From: Saprospira sp. CCB-QB6
GTDB lineage: Bacteria; Bacteroidota; Bacteroidia; Chitinophagales; Saprospiraceae
Direction of reading: 5' to 3'
DNA: 64,000 bases
Assembly: GCF_028464065.1 (NCBI RefSeq)
Contig: NZ_CP116808.1
Coordinates: 124,001 to 188,000, forward strand
In this document: positions 43,384-52,996 of the stretch, piece by piece
Layout: every line of letters begins with the position of its first letter
Position numbering within the stretch: position 1 is the stretch's first letter
Position numbers and translations under genes: made by a program
The notes under the pieces: model-generated
Told to the model about the DNA's origin: nothing
The model's database searches: none
Seen by the model: only the letters and a program-made list of their open reading frames with translations

Positions 43384-43478
43384 AATAATTCATGTTTATA
43401 CACAAATATCGATAATCTCTATGCTTTAGCCACCTAAACTAGACTAAGCCCCCTTTCTTATAGATGACTCTAGCCCAT

Positions 43479-43513
43479 AAAAAAACCGGCAGCCTCCCTT
43501 TGGAAACTACCGG
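43479..43513 (-). terminator. Terminator after gene 43536-44036
   Basis: On the minus strand CCGGTAG-TTTCC and GGGAGG-CTGCCGG pair (one wobble and a bulge) and are followed by TTTTTTT. About 23 nt after the stop. Confidence 0.75.
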
Positions 43514-43535
43514 ATGATAAAGCTGAACAGTCTAA

Positions 43536-44036
43536 TTAACTTCTTTTCGTGCCTTTCGGCTCAGCATATTGAGGCGCCTTATTCTGTCGAGGCGATACAT
43601 TCTCTTCTACGGCTGGAGCCCTAGCCGACTCCTCCTCCTCAAACCAAATCCGCTTTACCTTATGCCGTACCATGATCTTTACCCCCTCATAATCTTTGTA
43701 AAAACGTACCTCTTCTGCATTGGGGTCTAAAACCATCTCATAATGATTGCCTACATCAGAGACGATACTAAACTCAAAGATCTCATTCTCCTCATCTTGC
43801 CGCGCTTCCTTTATCAAGTAAGCCGAACTAATAGAAGGTGTCGTATGCTTGAACATACTCATCTCCTCATTAAACTCAAAAAAAGTCAATTCCTCCTCAT
43901 CAGAAGACATCAAGACCCATTCTTCGCTCTCTTCATTATAACGTAAATCTTCTCTTAGGGATGTAGAAATCATCATCTGGCTCCAAAGCGGAAATTGTAG
44001 GAGCATAAATAGTAAAAACAGGGGAAGCGGTCGCAT
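43536..44036 (-). CDS. Hypothetical secreted protein
   Basis: The 166-residue product has a signal peptide (PLPLFLLFMLLQFPLWSQ) and an acidic mature part with beta-strand pattern (EEWVLMSSDEEELTFFEFNE, EIFEFSIVSDVGNHYEMVLD, IMVRHKVKRIWFEEEE). The C-terminal 35 residues are Pro/Lys-rich and look disordered. Periplasmic or surface; no family recognised. Confidence 0.7.
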   Translation of the reverse strand: MRPLPLFLLFMLLQFPLWSQMMISTSLREDLRYNEESEEWVLMSSDEEELTFFEFNEEMSMFKHTTPSISSAYLIKEARQDEENEIFEFSIVSDVGNHYEMVLDPNAEEVRFYKDYEGVKIMVRHKVKRIWFEEEESARAPAVEENVSPRQNKAPQYAEPKGTKRS

Positions 44037-44194
44037 AGGCTATTGTTTTGGCCCTTTATGGGGAGCTAAAGAGCATTTGATGGAATTATTTTTTATACAA
44101 TCCCACATACAGCAAAAAAAATTCCAAGCAACAGTAATTTTATAATAAATTATATTGTCACAACAGCCTTTATTTGAATCTTTATTGGGCTATT

Positions 44195-44331
44195 GGGCTG
44201 CCCCTCGCCTGCGGCTCGGGTCGGGCTGTGTCAGGGCTCGCTATTCGCTCGGCCCTTCGCCAGCAAGCTGGCTCGGTCTGGCCTGCGGCCACCCTTTTCC
44301 ATCCCTCAGCCTGCGGCGCTTCGCGCCTGCT
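44195..44331 (+). repeat. GC-rich hairpin repeat, GGGCTGCCCC sub-type
   Basis: GGGCTGCCCCTCGCC, GCGGCTCGGGTCGGGC, GGGCTCGC, GCTCGGCCCT, third arm GCCAGC/GCTGGC, fourth TGGCC/GGCCA, CATCCCTCAGCC, then GGCGCTTCGCGCC. Nearly identical in inverted orientation to 46815-46952. Confidence 0.8.
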
Positions 44332-44351
44332 CCCGCCAAAAGCATTTTGCC

Positions 44352-45635
44352 CTAAAAGTGCTGCTGATAGAACTCTAATACTCGTGGATCTACCCTAATG
44401 TCTTGCGGTTTTAAGGGATGTTTGAGTACTAAGCCCTCAAAGGTTCGGCAGCGGCTCAAGGCCACATAAGTTTGCCCAAACTCAAAGGCCCCCTTGGGCA
44501 TATCTAACAATACCCGATCAAAGGTTTTTCCCTGACTCTTGTGTATGGTCATCGCCCAAGCCAAACGCAAAGGATATTGCGTGAAACTTCCACTAACTTT
44601 GGTCTCTATTTCTCCCGACTCATTCAACTGATGAGTCATCATCTCCCACTCAAACTTTTCAACCTTGATGGTTTGTAAATCTCCAAAAGGACCATAAACC
44701 TGCACCTGTATCTCATCAAAATCTAAGTAGACCACTTTCCCAATGGTCCCATTCGCATAGCGACGCTTAGGATCATTTTTAAGGAAGACCACCTGTGCCC
44801 CTAATTTTAAACGCAGTGGAGAGGGAGCTGGCTGTACATTCATCTGCCCAGAGACCTCCGCTATATAACTATACTCCTCTCCCTCCAAAGCCAATAACCT
44901 CGCTCGATTGACTTCATCTACTCGGGCGTTTCTAGCCGCCAAAGTGATGTAGAAGTCCGATTGTTCTGGAAAATCGGGAATATGCCGCTCATTCAACTCC
45001 ATAAATTCATCATAATCCATAGCACTCTGCCGAACCGCATCCAATAAACCGATAAATCGACGATCCGACTGCCGATAGACCTCCCTTAATTCAGCCATAA
45101 TGATCTCCATCTGAAAAAAGACCTCTGCAGAGAAGAAATAGGGACTCTCATAACGCTCTTGTAGTTGCTGCCTAACCTCTGGACTGCTAATCACAGGAGG
45201 CAACTGAAAGAGATCGCCAAACATAATGAGCTGCGCCCCCCCAAAGGGTAGGTAACGGTCCCGCCCATTGACCCGCATAAAGAAATCTATCTGGTCCATC
45301 ATGTCCGCACGGACCATCGAAATCTCATCTATAATGATCGTATCAATGGCCTTGTATAAACGATGATTCTTCCTAGGCTTCATTTCACTCCTTTGCAGGG
45401 GCCGAGGCGGAAAGCCAAAGAAAGAGTGAATCGTTTGCCCCCCAATATTCAAAGCCGCTATTCCAGTAGGCGCCAATACGACCACCTTTTTCTTGGTTCT
45501 ACGGACAAACTCCCGCAATAAGGTAGATTTTCCCGTACCCGCCTTTCCAGTAATAAACATAGCTGGGGTACCGGCCTCCATATCCTCTAAACAAGCCTGA
45601 AAGTCGGCATTCAAATCAATCTCTTCTGTCTCCAT
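44352..45635 (-). CDS. Pif1-like superfamily 1B helicase
   Basis: The 427-residue protein has Walker A in FITGKAGTGKSTLLREF, motif Ia VLAPTGIAALNIGGQTIHSF, Walker B DTIIIDEISMVRADMMD, motif III FGDLFQLPPV, and C-terminal motifs AWAMTIHKSQGKTFDRVLLD and YVALSRCRTFEGL. These are the signature motifs of Pif1/RecD2-type 5'-3' DNA helicases, which unwind G-quadruplexes and stalled forks. Bacteroidota Pif1 proteins usually have further C-terminal domains; this one is the minimal helicase core. Single gene. Confidence 0.9.
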   Translation of the reverse strand: METEEIDLNADFQACLEDMEAGTPAMFITGKAGTGKSTLLREFVRRTKKKVVVLAPTGIAALNIGGQTIHSFFGFPPRPLQRSEMKPRKNHRLYKAIDTIIIDEISMVRADMMDQIDFFMRVNGRDRYLPFGGAQLIMFGDLFQLPPVISSPEVRQQLQERYESPYFFSAEVFFQMEIIMAELREVYRQSDRRFIGLLDAVRQSAMDYDEFMELNERHIPDFPEQSDFYITLAARNARVDEVNRARLLALEGEEYSYIAEVSGQMNVQPAPSPLRLKLGAQVVFLKNDPKRRYANGTIGKVVYLDFDEIQVQVYGPFGDLQTIKVEKFEWEMMTHQLNESGEIETKVSGSFTQYPLRLAWAMTIHKSQGKTFDRVLLDMPKGAFEFGQTYVALSRCRTFEGLVLKHPLKPQDIRVDPRVLEFYQQHF

Positions 45636-46171
45636 AATCTTTAGTTATCTTAGGCGCTTAAGATAGGTATCTTTAAGGAGCTATTCAAGTTTGGGCCCAG
45701 ATAGCCGCTGCCGATTATTGATCTCCCTAAGCCTAGCCCTAAAAGGGAACAGCCTATTCAATTTGCCCCTACAAGCTAGCCCTTGAACAGCTCATTTGAT
45801 CTTTTCCCTTATTTAGTTGCTTGGTCTTCAGCCCCCTCTTTATTTGCTGGCCTTTTAAACAAAAACTGCTTTGGTCCAACGAATAAACTTTCCTTTTTGC
45901 CTTTAACTAAGAGCCGCCTTAAGCCCAATCCCCTGCGCTACCTTTCCCATTTTTTAAGACAAGCTTTAACTGAGGCCTAGACATAAACTGCTTTTCCTTG
46001 TTTTTGCCCTATCACTTATTTATAAGCCTCTTTTTCCTCCGCTATATCTTACATAAGCAGCTTTTTAGGGTCTCTTCTTTTCCTTATTGGCCAATGGCTG
46101 ACAGTTGGGGTACAAACAGCAATAAAAGCCCCGCTGTCGAGCTGCTAGGACATCCGACAGCGCTGTCGTAC
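45636..46171. other. Intergenic, no gene seen
   Basis: The frames here are short and lack family motifs, start context or plausible codon use. The only structure noted is a perfect palindrome CGACAGCGCTGTCG near 46155, just before the tandem repeat array. Confidence 0.6.
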
Positions 46172-46440
46172 CTCTTGGCGGCGCCACAGAGCTAAATCCA
46201 CGAACGGTTTTGGGGCTATGGCGGCCACAGGGCTAAATCCACAAAACAACTCGGGCCTGTGGCCGCCACAAAGCTAAATCCACAAAACAACTCAGGCCTG
46301 TGGCCGCCACAAAGCTAAATCCACAAAACAACTCAGGCCTGTGGCCGCCACAACGCTAAATCCACAAGACAACTCGGGCCTGTGGCCGCCACAAAACTAA
46401 ATCCGCAAAACGACTCAGGCCTGTGGCGGCCACAGCAAGC
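46172..46440. repeat. 41-bp tandem repeat array, about 6.5 copies
   Basis: Unit starts lie at 46172, 46213, 46254, 46295, 46336, 46377 and 46418, always 41 bp apart. Each unit reads GGCCTGTGGCCGCCACA, AAGCTAAATCCACAAAACAA, then CTC plus one variable base. The first two and last are more diverged than the central copies. TGTGGCCGCCACA is nearly palindromic. No spacer sequence separates the units. Confidence 0.9.
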
Positions 46441-46814
46441 AGGCTAATTAAATTTGATCCTAAATCTTTAGTCATTAAAGAGGGGCATTCTTTTGTTGGT
46501 CCTATGGAAGGGCGCAAATAGCTAGCTAGAGAAATGGAGACCAGTAAAAGAGCAGAGATCAATATATATTTTTCTTTGGCCCTAAGGGGATAGAACTGAA
46601 TCGCCTTTAAAGCTCGTATAGGAGCTAGCCTAGAGCAGTTAATTAAGGACAGAGGATGGCAGGTGGCAAGGCGAAGAGTTTAGGGAAAGTCCAGAAGAAA
46701 GTATATTTTAGGGAAAAGGCGGGCCAGTAAGGCTTGTGCTCTTATTGGCTTAGCGCGCTCGCTAAGCTTTGCCCCTAGTTGGAGAAAATTGGGCCTCTTA
46801 TTTTATCCGGTTTT
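46441..46814. other. Intergenic, no gene seen
   Basis: No frame with protein-like content was found between the tandem array and the GC-rich repeat. A palindrome-like AAGCTTAGCG / CGCTAAGC pair (TTAGCGCGCTCGCTAAG near 46750) is the only structure noted. The promoter of the large surface-protein gene must lie here or inside the repeat. Confidence 0.5.
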
Positions 46815-46952
46815 GCAGGCGCGAAGCGCCGCAGGCTGAGGGATGGAAAAGGGTGGCCGTAGGCCAGACCGAGCCAGCTTGCTGGCGAAGGGCCGAGCGA
46901 ATAGCGAGCCCTGACACAGCCCGACCCGAGCCGCAGGCGAGGGGCAGCCCCC
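46815..46952 (-). repeat. GC-rich hairpin repeat, GGGGCTGCCCC sub-type (inverted)
   Basis: GCAGGCGCGAAGCGCC, GGCTGAGGGATGG, fourth arm TGGCC/GGCCA, third GCCAGC/GCTGGC, AGGGCCGAGC, GAGGGGCAGCCCC. The CCCC end is 15 nt before the ATG of the large surface protein, so it forms most of that gene's leader. Confidence 0.82.
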
Positions 46953-46966
46953 AAAAACAGCAGCAG

Positions 46967-49900
46967 ATGAAAAAACTTTACAGCATAGTCGTTCTTTTGT
47001 TCTTGGCCTTTAGCAGTTTGCAGGCCACCCATATTGTTGGGGGGGAGTTGGGATATCGTTGTTTGGGCAACGACCTTTATGAGATCAATCTGAGGGTGTT
47101 TCGGGATTGTGATACGGGGGTCCCTTGGTTTGATGATCCTGCTTCGATTGGGGTGTTTGACAGCAATGACCAGCTACTTTTTGATTTACGGACTCGGCCC
47201 GTTAGTAATGATACCCTCAGTCCAGAGCTAGAAGACCCCTGTTTGGTGGTGCCGCCCAATGTTTGTATTCATACGACCTATTATCGGGATACGGTGCAGC
47301 TTCCTTTTCGGGCAGGGGGCTATCAATTGGTTTATCAGCGCTGTTGTCGGAATCAGGACATCGTCAACATCATAGCGCCCTTGAATACGGGGGCTACTTA
47401 TTATTGTTTGATTACGGAGGCGGCCTTGCAGGGCTGCAACAGCAGTCCAGAGTTTAGAGCTTGGCCCCCAGTTTACGTCTGTGCGAATAAGCCCTTACAT
47501 TTTGACCATTCTGCGACGGATGCGGATGGGGACTCTTTAGTTTATCGTTTGTCTACGCCTTTGGATGGGGCTGCGCCGCTCAATCCGATGCCTCAACCGC
47601 CTTACAATCCTCCTTATACGCCAGTTCGTTGGTTGGGGGCTTTTTCTGAGACCAACATGTTGGGGGGCCAAGACTCTCTTCGGATTGATCCGCAGACGGG
47701 TTTGTTGGATGGGACGCCTACCATTTTGGGTGTTTTTGTAGTGGGGGTTTCTGTGGAGGAGTATCGGAATGGGCAGTTAATATCGACCATGCGTCGGGAC
47801 TTTCAGTATGCAGTGGGTGTTTGTGGGGAGTTGGTCAGTTCGGCCTTTTTTGCGCCAGAGATTCAGTGCGACAATGATTTAATGGTCCAATTTCAGAACA
47901 ATAGCCAGAGTTTGGGCAGTGGATTCCAGTGGTATTTTGGCGATAGTTTGCAGTCTAGCTCCAGTTTGGATGATCCTGTCTTCATTTACCCTGATACGGG
48001 CCGTTATACGGTAACCTTGATTGCCGATCCGACTAGTAGTTGTGCGGACACGGCCCAGCAGGAGATTTATTTGCAGTATGAATCTATTGCTTTAGATGCG
48101 GATTTTGCCTTAGGGCCTTGTAGTGATAGCATTGAGTTGCAAGTGACGGACCTTAGTATAGATAGTATTTCGACGATTGGGCAATGGCTTTGGGATTTTG
48201 GCAATGGGGACACGGCCCAAACGCCTTTGGCCGCTACGGTTTATACGCAATCGGGCCGCTACCCCATTCAGTTGAGCTTAAGGGCGCTCAATGGTTGCGA
48301 GCGCAGCTTATATGATACCATAGACATCCGATTGGCCCAGCTCAATATGGCGGATAGCATTCCGCTTTGTCCTGGGCAAGACAGCATACAATTAAATCAG
48401 GGTGGAGACCCCAATTTGCAGTATGAGTGGGGACCAGCCGCAGCATTTTCCGATCCTCAGGCGGCTAGTCCCTGGGTACGGCCAACGGTCAGCAGCAGTT
48501 ATCAGGTAACGGTAACGGCCAATAACAGCACTGGCGATAGTTGTCAGTTAATTAAGACGGTTTGGGTGATTATTCCGCCCCCCATACAGTTGCTGGCGGT
48601 CAGCGATACGGCCAGTTGTGCCGATACGCTCAGCTTGGGGGTACAAACTTCGGTGCCTGCGGACATTAGTTGGTCCTACTCCCCTACATTTTCACCTTTA
48701 CAGTCCAGCAGTAATCCTGCTCAGATCATTATGCCGCCCCCTGGGCCTGCTTTTCCCGTTTACATTCAGGCCAAGGACGCTTGGGGCTGTGTTGTAGTGG
48801 ACAGCATCATCTTGCAGGGCCAAGATATCCCTTTACAGGCTGCCTTTAGTTATAATATGACGAATTGTGGGCCGCCTATGCAAATACAGTTTAGCGATGA
48901 GACCGTAGATAGCAGTCAGGGGGCCATAGTGGCTTGGGATTGGGACTTTGGCAATGGGCAGCAGTCTAGTCAGCAGCATCCTCTGGTCAATTATGGGCAA
49001 TCGGGCAGTTATTTGGTGCAGTTAAGGGTCACTTCTGAGCAGGGTTGTGAGGGTTTTGTTCAGGATACGCTTCATCAGATCCAGTTGCCAATTTTGTTTG
49101 GGCCAGATACGGTTGGTATTTGTCAGGGGGAGAGTTCAGTTGTTTTAAATGCGGGAGGAGATAGTAGTTTGAGCTATAGTTGGAGTCCTGCGGGCAGTTT
49201 ATCGGATGCGAGCAGCCCCTCCCCTATAGCTAGTCCGAATAGTCCGACCACTTATAGGGTAACTATTACGGCAGCCAATGGTTGTACGGCCGTGGACAGT
49301 GTTTTTGTAGGCTTTCCGCCTGCGGTTACGGTCAGTTTAGAGGACCAACAATATTGTGGGAACCTAATTACTTTAAATGCGGAGAGTCCAACGGCTGTAA
49401 ATTACATTTGGTCCTCGGACCCTAGTTTTTTCACGGTCTTGGGACAGGGCAACCCGATTAGTTTTAATCCGCCTAGCAGTCCATGGGCCTACTATGTACA
49501 GGCGACGGATGTCTATGGTTGTCAGGCGACGGATTTTGCGATTGTTCAGCAGATCAACAGTACACCCAATACGGAATTTGCTTGGTCTAGTTTGGGCTGT
49601 AGTTTCCCTTTGCAGTTACAGTTTACAGATTTGAGTGATACCTCTTTGGCGGAGATTGTCAGTTGGCAATGGACCACATCGAATGGGCAGCAATCTGGGC
49701 AACAGCATCCCCTCTTTAGTTTTAGTCGGTCGGGTCCTGTTTTGGTTCGTTTAGACATCACTTTAGCGAATGGTTGTACGGGCAGTTATTCGGAGATTTT
49801 GGATTTGAATATTCCGGCTTTATCTGGGGCCAATACCCGTACCCTTTGTTTTAATGAAGATTCTTTGGCTTTGAACCCAGGAGGCGATGCGACGGGCTTA

Positions 49901-52585
49901 AGTTATAGTTGGAGCCCAGCTATTGGCTTATCGGATCCTAATAGTTTTAATCCTATGGCCCAGCCACCAAGTTTTCCTTATAGTTATCAGGTACAAATTA
50001 CGGCCTACAACAGTTGGGATACTTGTAGTCGAACAGAAACGGTGACTATCTTGCAGGGGGCGCCTTTAAGTATTTCGGTAGTTGAGGATACTAGCTTTTG
50101 CATTAGTCGTTTTACGCTTTCGGCCAATGCCAGTTACAATGTGTCGGATATAGATTGGTCCTTAACGCCCGACTTCAGTTCTATTTTGGTGGCCAATAGT
50201 TCGAGTTTTACGCTCAACTATGGGAGCAACCCCTCTAATTTGACCTTTTATGTTCGGGGGCAGGACCAGTTTGGCTGTGCAGTTTATGATACGGCCCAAC
50301 TGCATTATCAGACGGCGCCGATCCAGGTACAGGCACAGGCTAGCTATCCAGCTTGTCCCACAGATTCCATAGTGGTCCAGTTTCAAGACTTAACGGCGGA
50401 TACCAGTCAAGCGAGCATAGTCAATTGGGAGTGGCGATTTGGGCCAGGGCAGTCGGCTAATGGGCCCAATCCTAGCTTTGTTTATGGTCCTGCGGATAGT
50501 ACGCATATCTTCCAGCTAGAGGTGACCTTAGAAAATGGCTGTGGGGGTATATTTGCAGATAGTTTGGCCGTTCGGGCCTTGGGTTTGGCCCTGCCCGACA
50601 GTTTGGGGCTTTGTGGGGATAGCACAAGCTTTATTTTACAGCCCGATGCCAATCAACAGTTGAGTTATCAATGGAGTCCTGCAGTAGGTTTATCGGACCC
50701 GAACAGCCCAAGCCCATATTATAGTCCTGCGGGCAATCAATTGTATACCGTATTGATTAGCGATCCCTTAACGGGCTGTCAGTATACGGATAGTCTCTAT
50801 ATTTTTTCTGATAGTTTGCGTTTAAACGTCATAGATGATCAGGTCATTTGTGGGAATAGTGTTTCGCTTTGGGCCTATAGCAACGACAGTAGTAGTCGTT
50901 ATGATTGGGCCTTGGATACTAACTTCCAATTGATTTTGGGGCAATCTAATCCCTTAAACATCAATTTGCATCAGGGGCAGAGGTTTTATGTTCGGGCGCA
51001 AAACAGTTTGGGTTGCAAGGCTATAGATAGTGTTGACTTGGCGGTATTGAATCGTCCTTTGGATTTACAATGGGAATTATTGCTAGATAGTTGTGGCGAA
51101 GAGTTGAGTCTATCTTATTCGGCTCAATCTGCGGATAGTGGTTTGTTGGCTCCTTTAGTTTGGCAGTGGGATTTTGGCAATGGGCAATTGAGTAGTTCTA
51201 ATGTAGGACAGATAAGTTATGACAGCAGTGGGACCTATCTGTTGCAAGTTAGTTTGCAGGGGCCAGGTAATTGTGTGGCTGAAGATCAGGCGCCCATTCA
51301 TTTTTCTTTGGCGGGGCAGTCGGCCTTAGACAGTATTTGGGTTTGTTCGGGAGAAGTTGCGGAGCTTTATCCTTTGGCTGATACGGCTTGGAGCTATAAT
51401 TGGTCGCCTGCGATGGCTTTGGATGATGCTAGTTTGCCTAATCCTAGTACTGTCGTGGCGGGAGACTATCATTTTTGGGCGCAGTCGCCTATTTTATTGG
51501 CCGGGCAATCTATGGGAACTTGTGTAGATAGTGGGCGGGTCGTTTTGGGCCATCATCCGCTTCCCGACTTACAGTTATTGGGGCAACAGGACCTCTGTAC
51601 ACCTTCCTTTAGCTTAGCGGCTCGTTCTGATTTGGCCCAGCAGTTTAGTTGGAGTGCTAATTCTGACTTTTCTCTTATCTTGGGCCAAGACTCCCTTTAT
51701 CAAGACAGCTTATACATAGATAGTCTATTGGTTTATGCTCAAGTGAGCAGCGCCTTTGGTTGTCAGCAGATGGATAGTATTTGGCTTTATCAGAGAGAAA
51801 TTAGAGCGCAGCTAGTGGATACGGCCTTGGCTTGTCCCAATGCGCCTGCTCAGTTGGAGGTCCTCAATTTGCGGGAGGGGCAGCAAAGTCTAACTTATTA
51901 TTGGTCGCCAGATAGTTTATTATTGGCTGGGCAGGGAACGGCTATGGTCCAGATGTCGCCTAGTCAGGACCAACAATATCAGGTCTTGCTCAGCAATGCT
52001 TATGGTTGCAGCGATAGTTTATCGGCTTGGGTGCGGGTATCTGGACAATTGCCTAGCATAGTGTTACAGGCTAGTCCAGACACTGTATTTTTGGGCCAAG
52101 AAAGTCAGTTGATGGTCTTGGGGCAGGGAGATTATCGTTACCAATGGCAGGCGGACCCTAGCTTATCGGCTGAAGACATTGCCGATCCTTTGGCGCGGCC
52201 TGATAGTGCGCAATTGTATATTGTATCGGCCTGGGATGCCATGGGTTGTCAGACGACCGATAGTATTTGGGTGTATACCAAGCGCTATATTTGTGGACCA
52301 CCCTATGTCTTTTTGCCCAATAGTTTTAGTCCGAATGGAGATGGGCATAACGATTTATTTCGTTTGCGCTCTAATGTCGTTCAGGAGTTTGAGTTATTGG
52401 TCTTTGATCGTTGGGGGGAGCAGGTGTTCCGCACGCAATCACAGGATGAGGCTTGGGATGGTCGTTTTCGGAACCAAGAATTGCCGCCGGATGTCTATGG
52501 TTATTATTTGCGTTATCGTTGTTTGGGGCAGAGCGAGGAGGATCCTTGGCAGATCCTCAAAGGCAATCTATCTTTGATTCGTTAG
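46967..52585 (+). CDS. Giant secreted PKD-type surface protein with type IX secretion domain
   Basis: I choose ATG 46967 (MKKLYSIVVLLFLAFSSLQA signal peptide; 1872 residues). The frame open further upstream is translated repeat. After the signal comes the Bacteroidota N-terminal module HIVGGELGYRCLGNDLYEIN. Many PKD-like and Ig-like repeats follow, marked by WDFGNG or WYFGDS and alternating with modules marked YSWSPAxxLSD, each with a regularly spaced Cys. The last 90 residues are a gliding-motility-type (type B) sorting domain, beginning FLPNSFSPNGDGHNDLFRLR and containing VFDRWGEQVF. Such proteins cross the outer membrane by the type IX system and act in adhesion or gliding. Single gene. 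Confidence 0.92.
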   Translation: MKKLYSIVVLLFLAFSSLQATHIVGGELGYRCLGNDLYEINLRVFRDCDTGVPWFDDPASIGVFDSNDQLLFDLRTRPVSNDTLSPELEDPCLVVPPNVCIHTTYYRDTVQLPFRAGGYQLVYQRCCRNQDIVNIIAPLNTGATYYCLITEAALQGCNSSPEFRAWPPVYVCANKPLHFDHSATDADGDSLVYRLSTPLDGAAPLNPMPQPPYNPPYTPVRWLGAFSETNMLGGQDSLRIDPQTGLLDGTPTILGVFVVGVSVEEYRNGQLISTMRRDFQYAVGVCGELVSSAFFAPEIQCDNDLMVQFQNNSQSLGSGFQWYFGDSLQSSSSLDDPVFIYPDTGRYTVTLIADPTSSCADTAQQEIYLQYESIALDADFALGPCSDSIELQVTDLSIDSISTIGQWLWDFGNGDTAQTPLAATVYTQSGRYPIQLSLRALNGCERSLYDTIDIRLAQLNMADSIPLCPGQDSIQLNQGGDPNLQYEWGPAAAFSDPQAASPWVRPTVSSSYQVTVTANNSTGDSCQLIKTVWVIIPPPIQLLAVSDTASCADTLSLGVQTSVPADISWSYSPTFSPLQSSSNPAQIIMPPPGPAFPVYIQAKDAWGCVVVDSIILQGQDIPLQAAFSYNMTNCGPPMQIQFSDETVDSSQGAIVAWDWDFGNGQQSSQQHPLVNYGQSGSYLVQLRVTSEQGCEGFVQDTLHQIQLPILFGPDTVGICQGESSVVLNAGGDSSLSYSWSPAGSLSDASSPSPIASPNSPTTYRVTITAANGCTAVDSVFVGFPPAVTVSLEDQQYCGNLITLNAESPTAVNYIWSSDPSFFTVLGQGNPISFNPPSSPWAYYVQATDVYGCQATDFAIVQQINSTPNTEFAWSSLGCSFPLQLQFTDLSDTSLAEIVSWQWTTSNGQQSGQQHPLFSFSRSGPVLVRLDITLANGCTGSYSEILDLNIPALSGANTRTLCFNEDSLALNPGGDATGLSYSWSPAIGLSDPNSFNPMAQPPSFPYSYQVQITAYNSWDTCSRTETVTILQGAPLSISVVEDTSFCISRFTLSANASYNVSDIDWSLTPDFSSILVANSSSFTLNYGSNPSNLTFYVRGQDQFGCAVYDTAQLHYQTAPIQVQAQASYPACPTDSIVVQFQDLTADTSQASIVNWEWRFGPGQSANGPNPSFVYGPADSTHIFQLEVTLENGCGGIFADSLAVRALGLALPDSLGLCGDSTSFILQPDANQQLSYQWSPAVGLSDPNSPSPYYSPAGNQLYTVLISDPLTGCQYTDSLYIFSDSLRLNVIDDQVICGNSVSLWAYSNDSSSRYDWALDTNFQLILGQSNPLNINLHQGQRFYVRAQNSLGCKAIDSVDLAVLNRPLDLQWELLLDSCGEELSLSYSAQSADSGLLAPLVWQWDFGNGQLSSSNVGQISYDSSGTYLLQVSLQGPGNCVAEDQAPIHFSLAGQSALDSIWVCSGEVAELYPLADTAWSYNWSPAMALDDASLPNPSTVVAGDYHFWAQSPILLAGQSMGTCVDSGRVVLGHHPLPDLQLLGQQDLCTPSFSLAARSDLAQQFSWSANSDFSLILGQDSLYQDSLYIDSLLVYAQVSSAFGCQQMDSIWLYQREIRAQLVDTALACPNAPAQLEVLNLREGQQSLTYYWSPDSLLLAGQGTAMVQMSPSQDQQYQVLLSNAYGCSDSLSAWVRVSGQLPSIVLQASPDTVFLGQESQLMVLGQGDYRYQWQADPSLSAEDIADPLARPDSAQLYIVSAWDAMGCQTTDSIWVYTKRYICGPPYVFLPNSFSPNGDGHNDLFRLRSNVVQEFELLVFDRWGEQVFRTQSQDEAWDGRFRNQELPPDVYGYYLRYRCLGQSEEDPWQILKGNLSLIR

Positions 52586-52608
52586 TTTTTTGGGGAAGTA
52601 CTTTTTTT

Positions 52609-52736
52609 GGGGCCTGCCGCCTTCGGCGGCCGGGCCCTTTCAGGGCTCGCAGGTCTGCTCGGCCCTGCGGGCTTCGCCCTTGGTCTGCCGCTGCGCGGCA
52701 CCCTTACAGGCCCCTAGGCCGACGGCCCGACGGGCC
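52609..52736 (+). repeat. GC-rich hairpin repeat
   Basis: Follows seven T, 24 nt after the surface-protein stop. GGGGCCTGCCGCC with TTCGGCGG, GGGCTCGC, GCTCGGCCCTGCG, third arm GGGC/GCCC, fourth TGCCG/CGGCA, CCTAGGCC and GGCCCGACGGGCC. Confidence 0.82.
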
Positions 52737-52793
52737 TTTTTACTGTAGGTTGAACCCTCTAGCAACAAGAGAGGCTACCCCAAGACCAATAAA

Positions 52794-52826
52794 AATGAGC
52801 CGAAGGTTAAAACCATCGGCTCATAA
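52794..52826. repeat. Palindromic element centred on TTAAAA
   Basis: ATGAGCCGAAGGTTAAAACC followed by ATCGGCTCAT forms an almost perfect inverted repeat. The same element occurs at 10290-10325 and 14201-14230. Confidence 0.6.
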
Positions 52827-52835
52827 CAAAAAGAA

Positions 52836-52866
52836 AAGGACTACTAGCAAAGACTAGTAGTCCTTC
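52836..52866 (-). terminator. Terminator after the small ORF / TPR gene
   Basis: AAGGACTACTAG and CTAGTAGTCCTT form a 12-base-pair stem; on the minus strand it is followed by a T-rich stretch. About 24 nt past the stop of the 21-residue frame. Confidence 0.75.
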
Positions 52867-52889
52867 ATATATAAATTTTATTGGGGGGA

Positions 52890-52955
52890 CTATTTTGCGG
52901 GAGGATTTGGAGGAGTATCCCTATCTGGATCAGTCGATTTGTAATAATTTTTCAT
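52890..52955 (-). CDS. Possible 21-residue peptide
   Basis: ATG 52955 to TAG 52890 encodes MKNYYKSTDPDRDTPPNPPA plus a final Lys. It lies between the stop of the TPR gene 52997-53971 (41 nt) and a strong terminator, on the same strand, so it would be on that gene's mRNA. It is polar and proline-rich with no membrane character. There is no homology information; the call rests on position and an intact frame only. Confidence 0.3.
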   Translation of the reverse strand: MKNYYKSTDPDRDTPPNPPAK

Positions 52956-52996
52956 AAAGTTTTTATTTTAAAAAGCTGATTTAAAAACTTCATTCT

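Noticed and set aside
43157-43405. 82-residue frame over the start of the histidine kinase
   Set aside because: Shadow frame; the kinase frame carries the real membrane helices and motifs.
45783-46195. Two 65-residue plus-strand frames in the gap after the helicase
   Set aside because: No convincing start context, family motif or codon pattern; treated as intergenic.
46172-46440. Possible CRISPR array
   Set aside because: Units are contiguous 41-bp copies with no distinct spacers and there are no cas genes.
46769-46966. N-terminal extension of the giant surface protein
   Set aside because: The 66 extra codons are the GC-rich repeat; a clear signal peptide begins at 46967.
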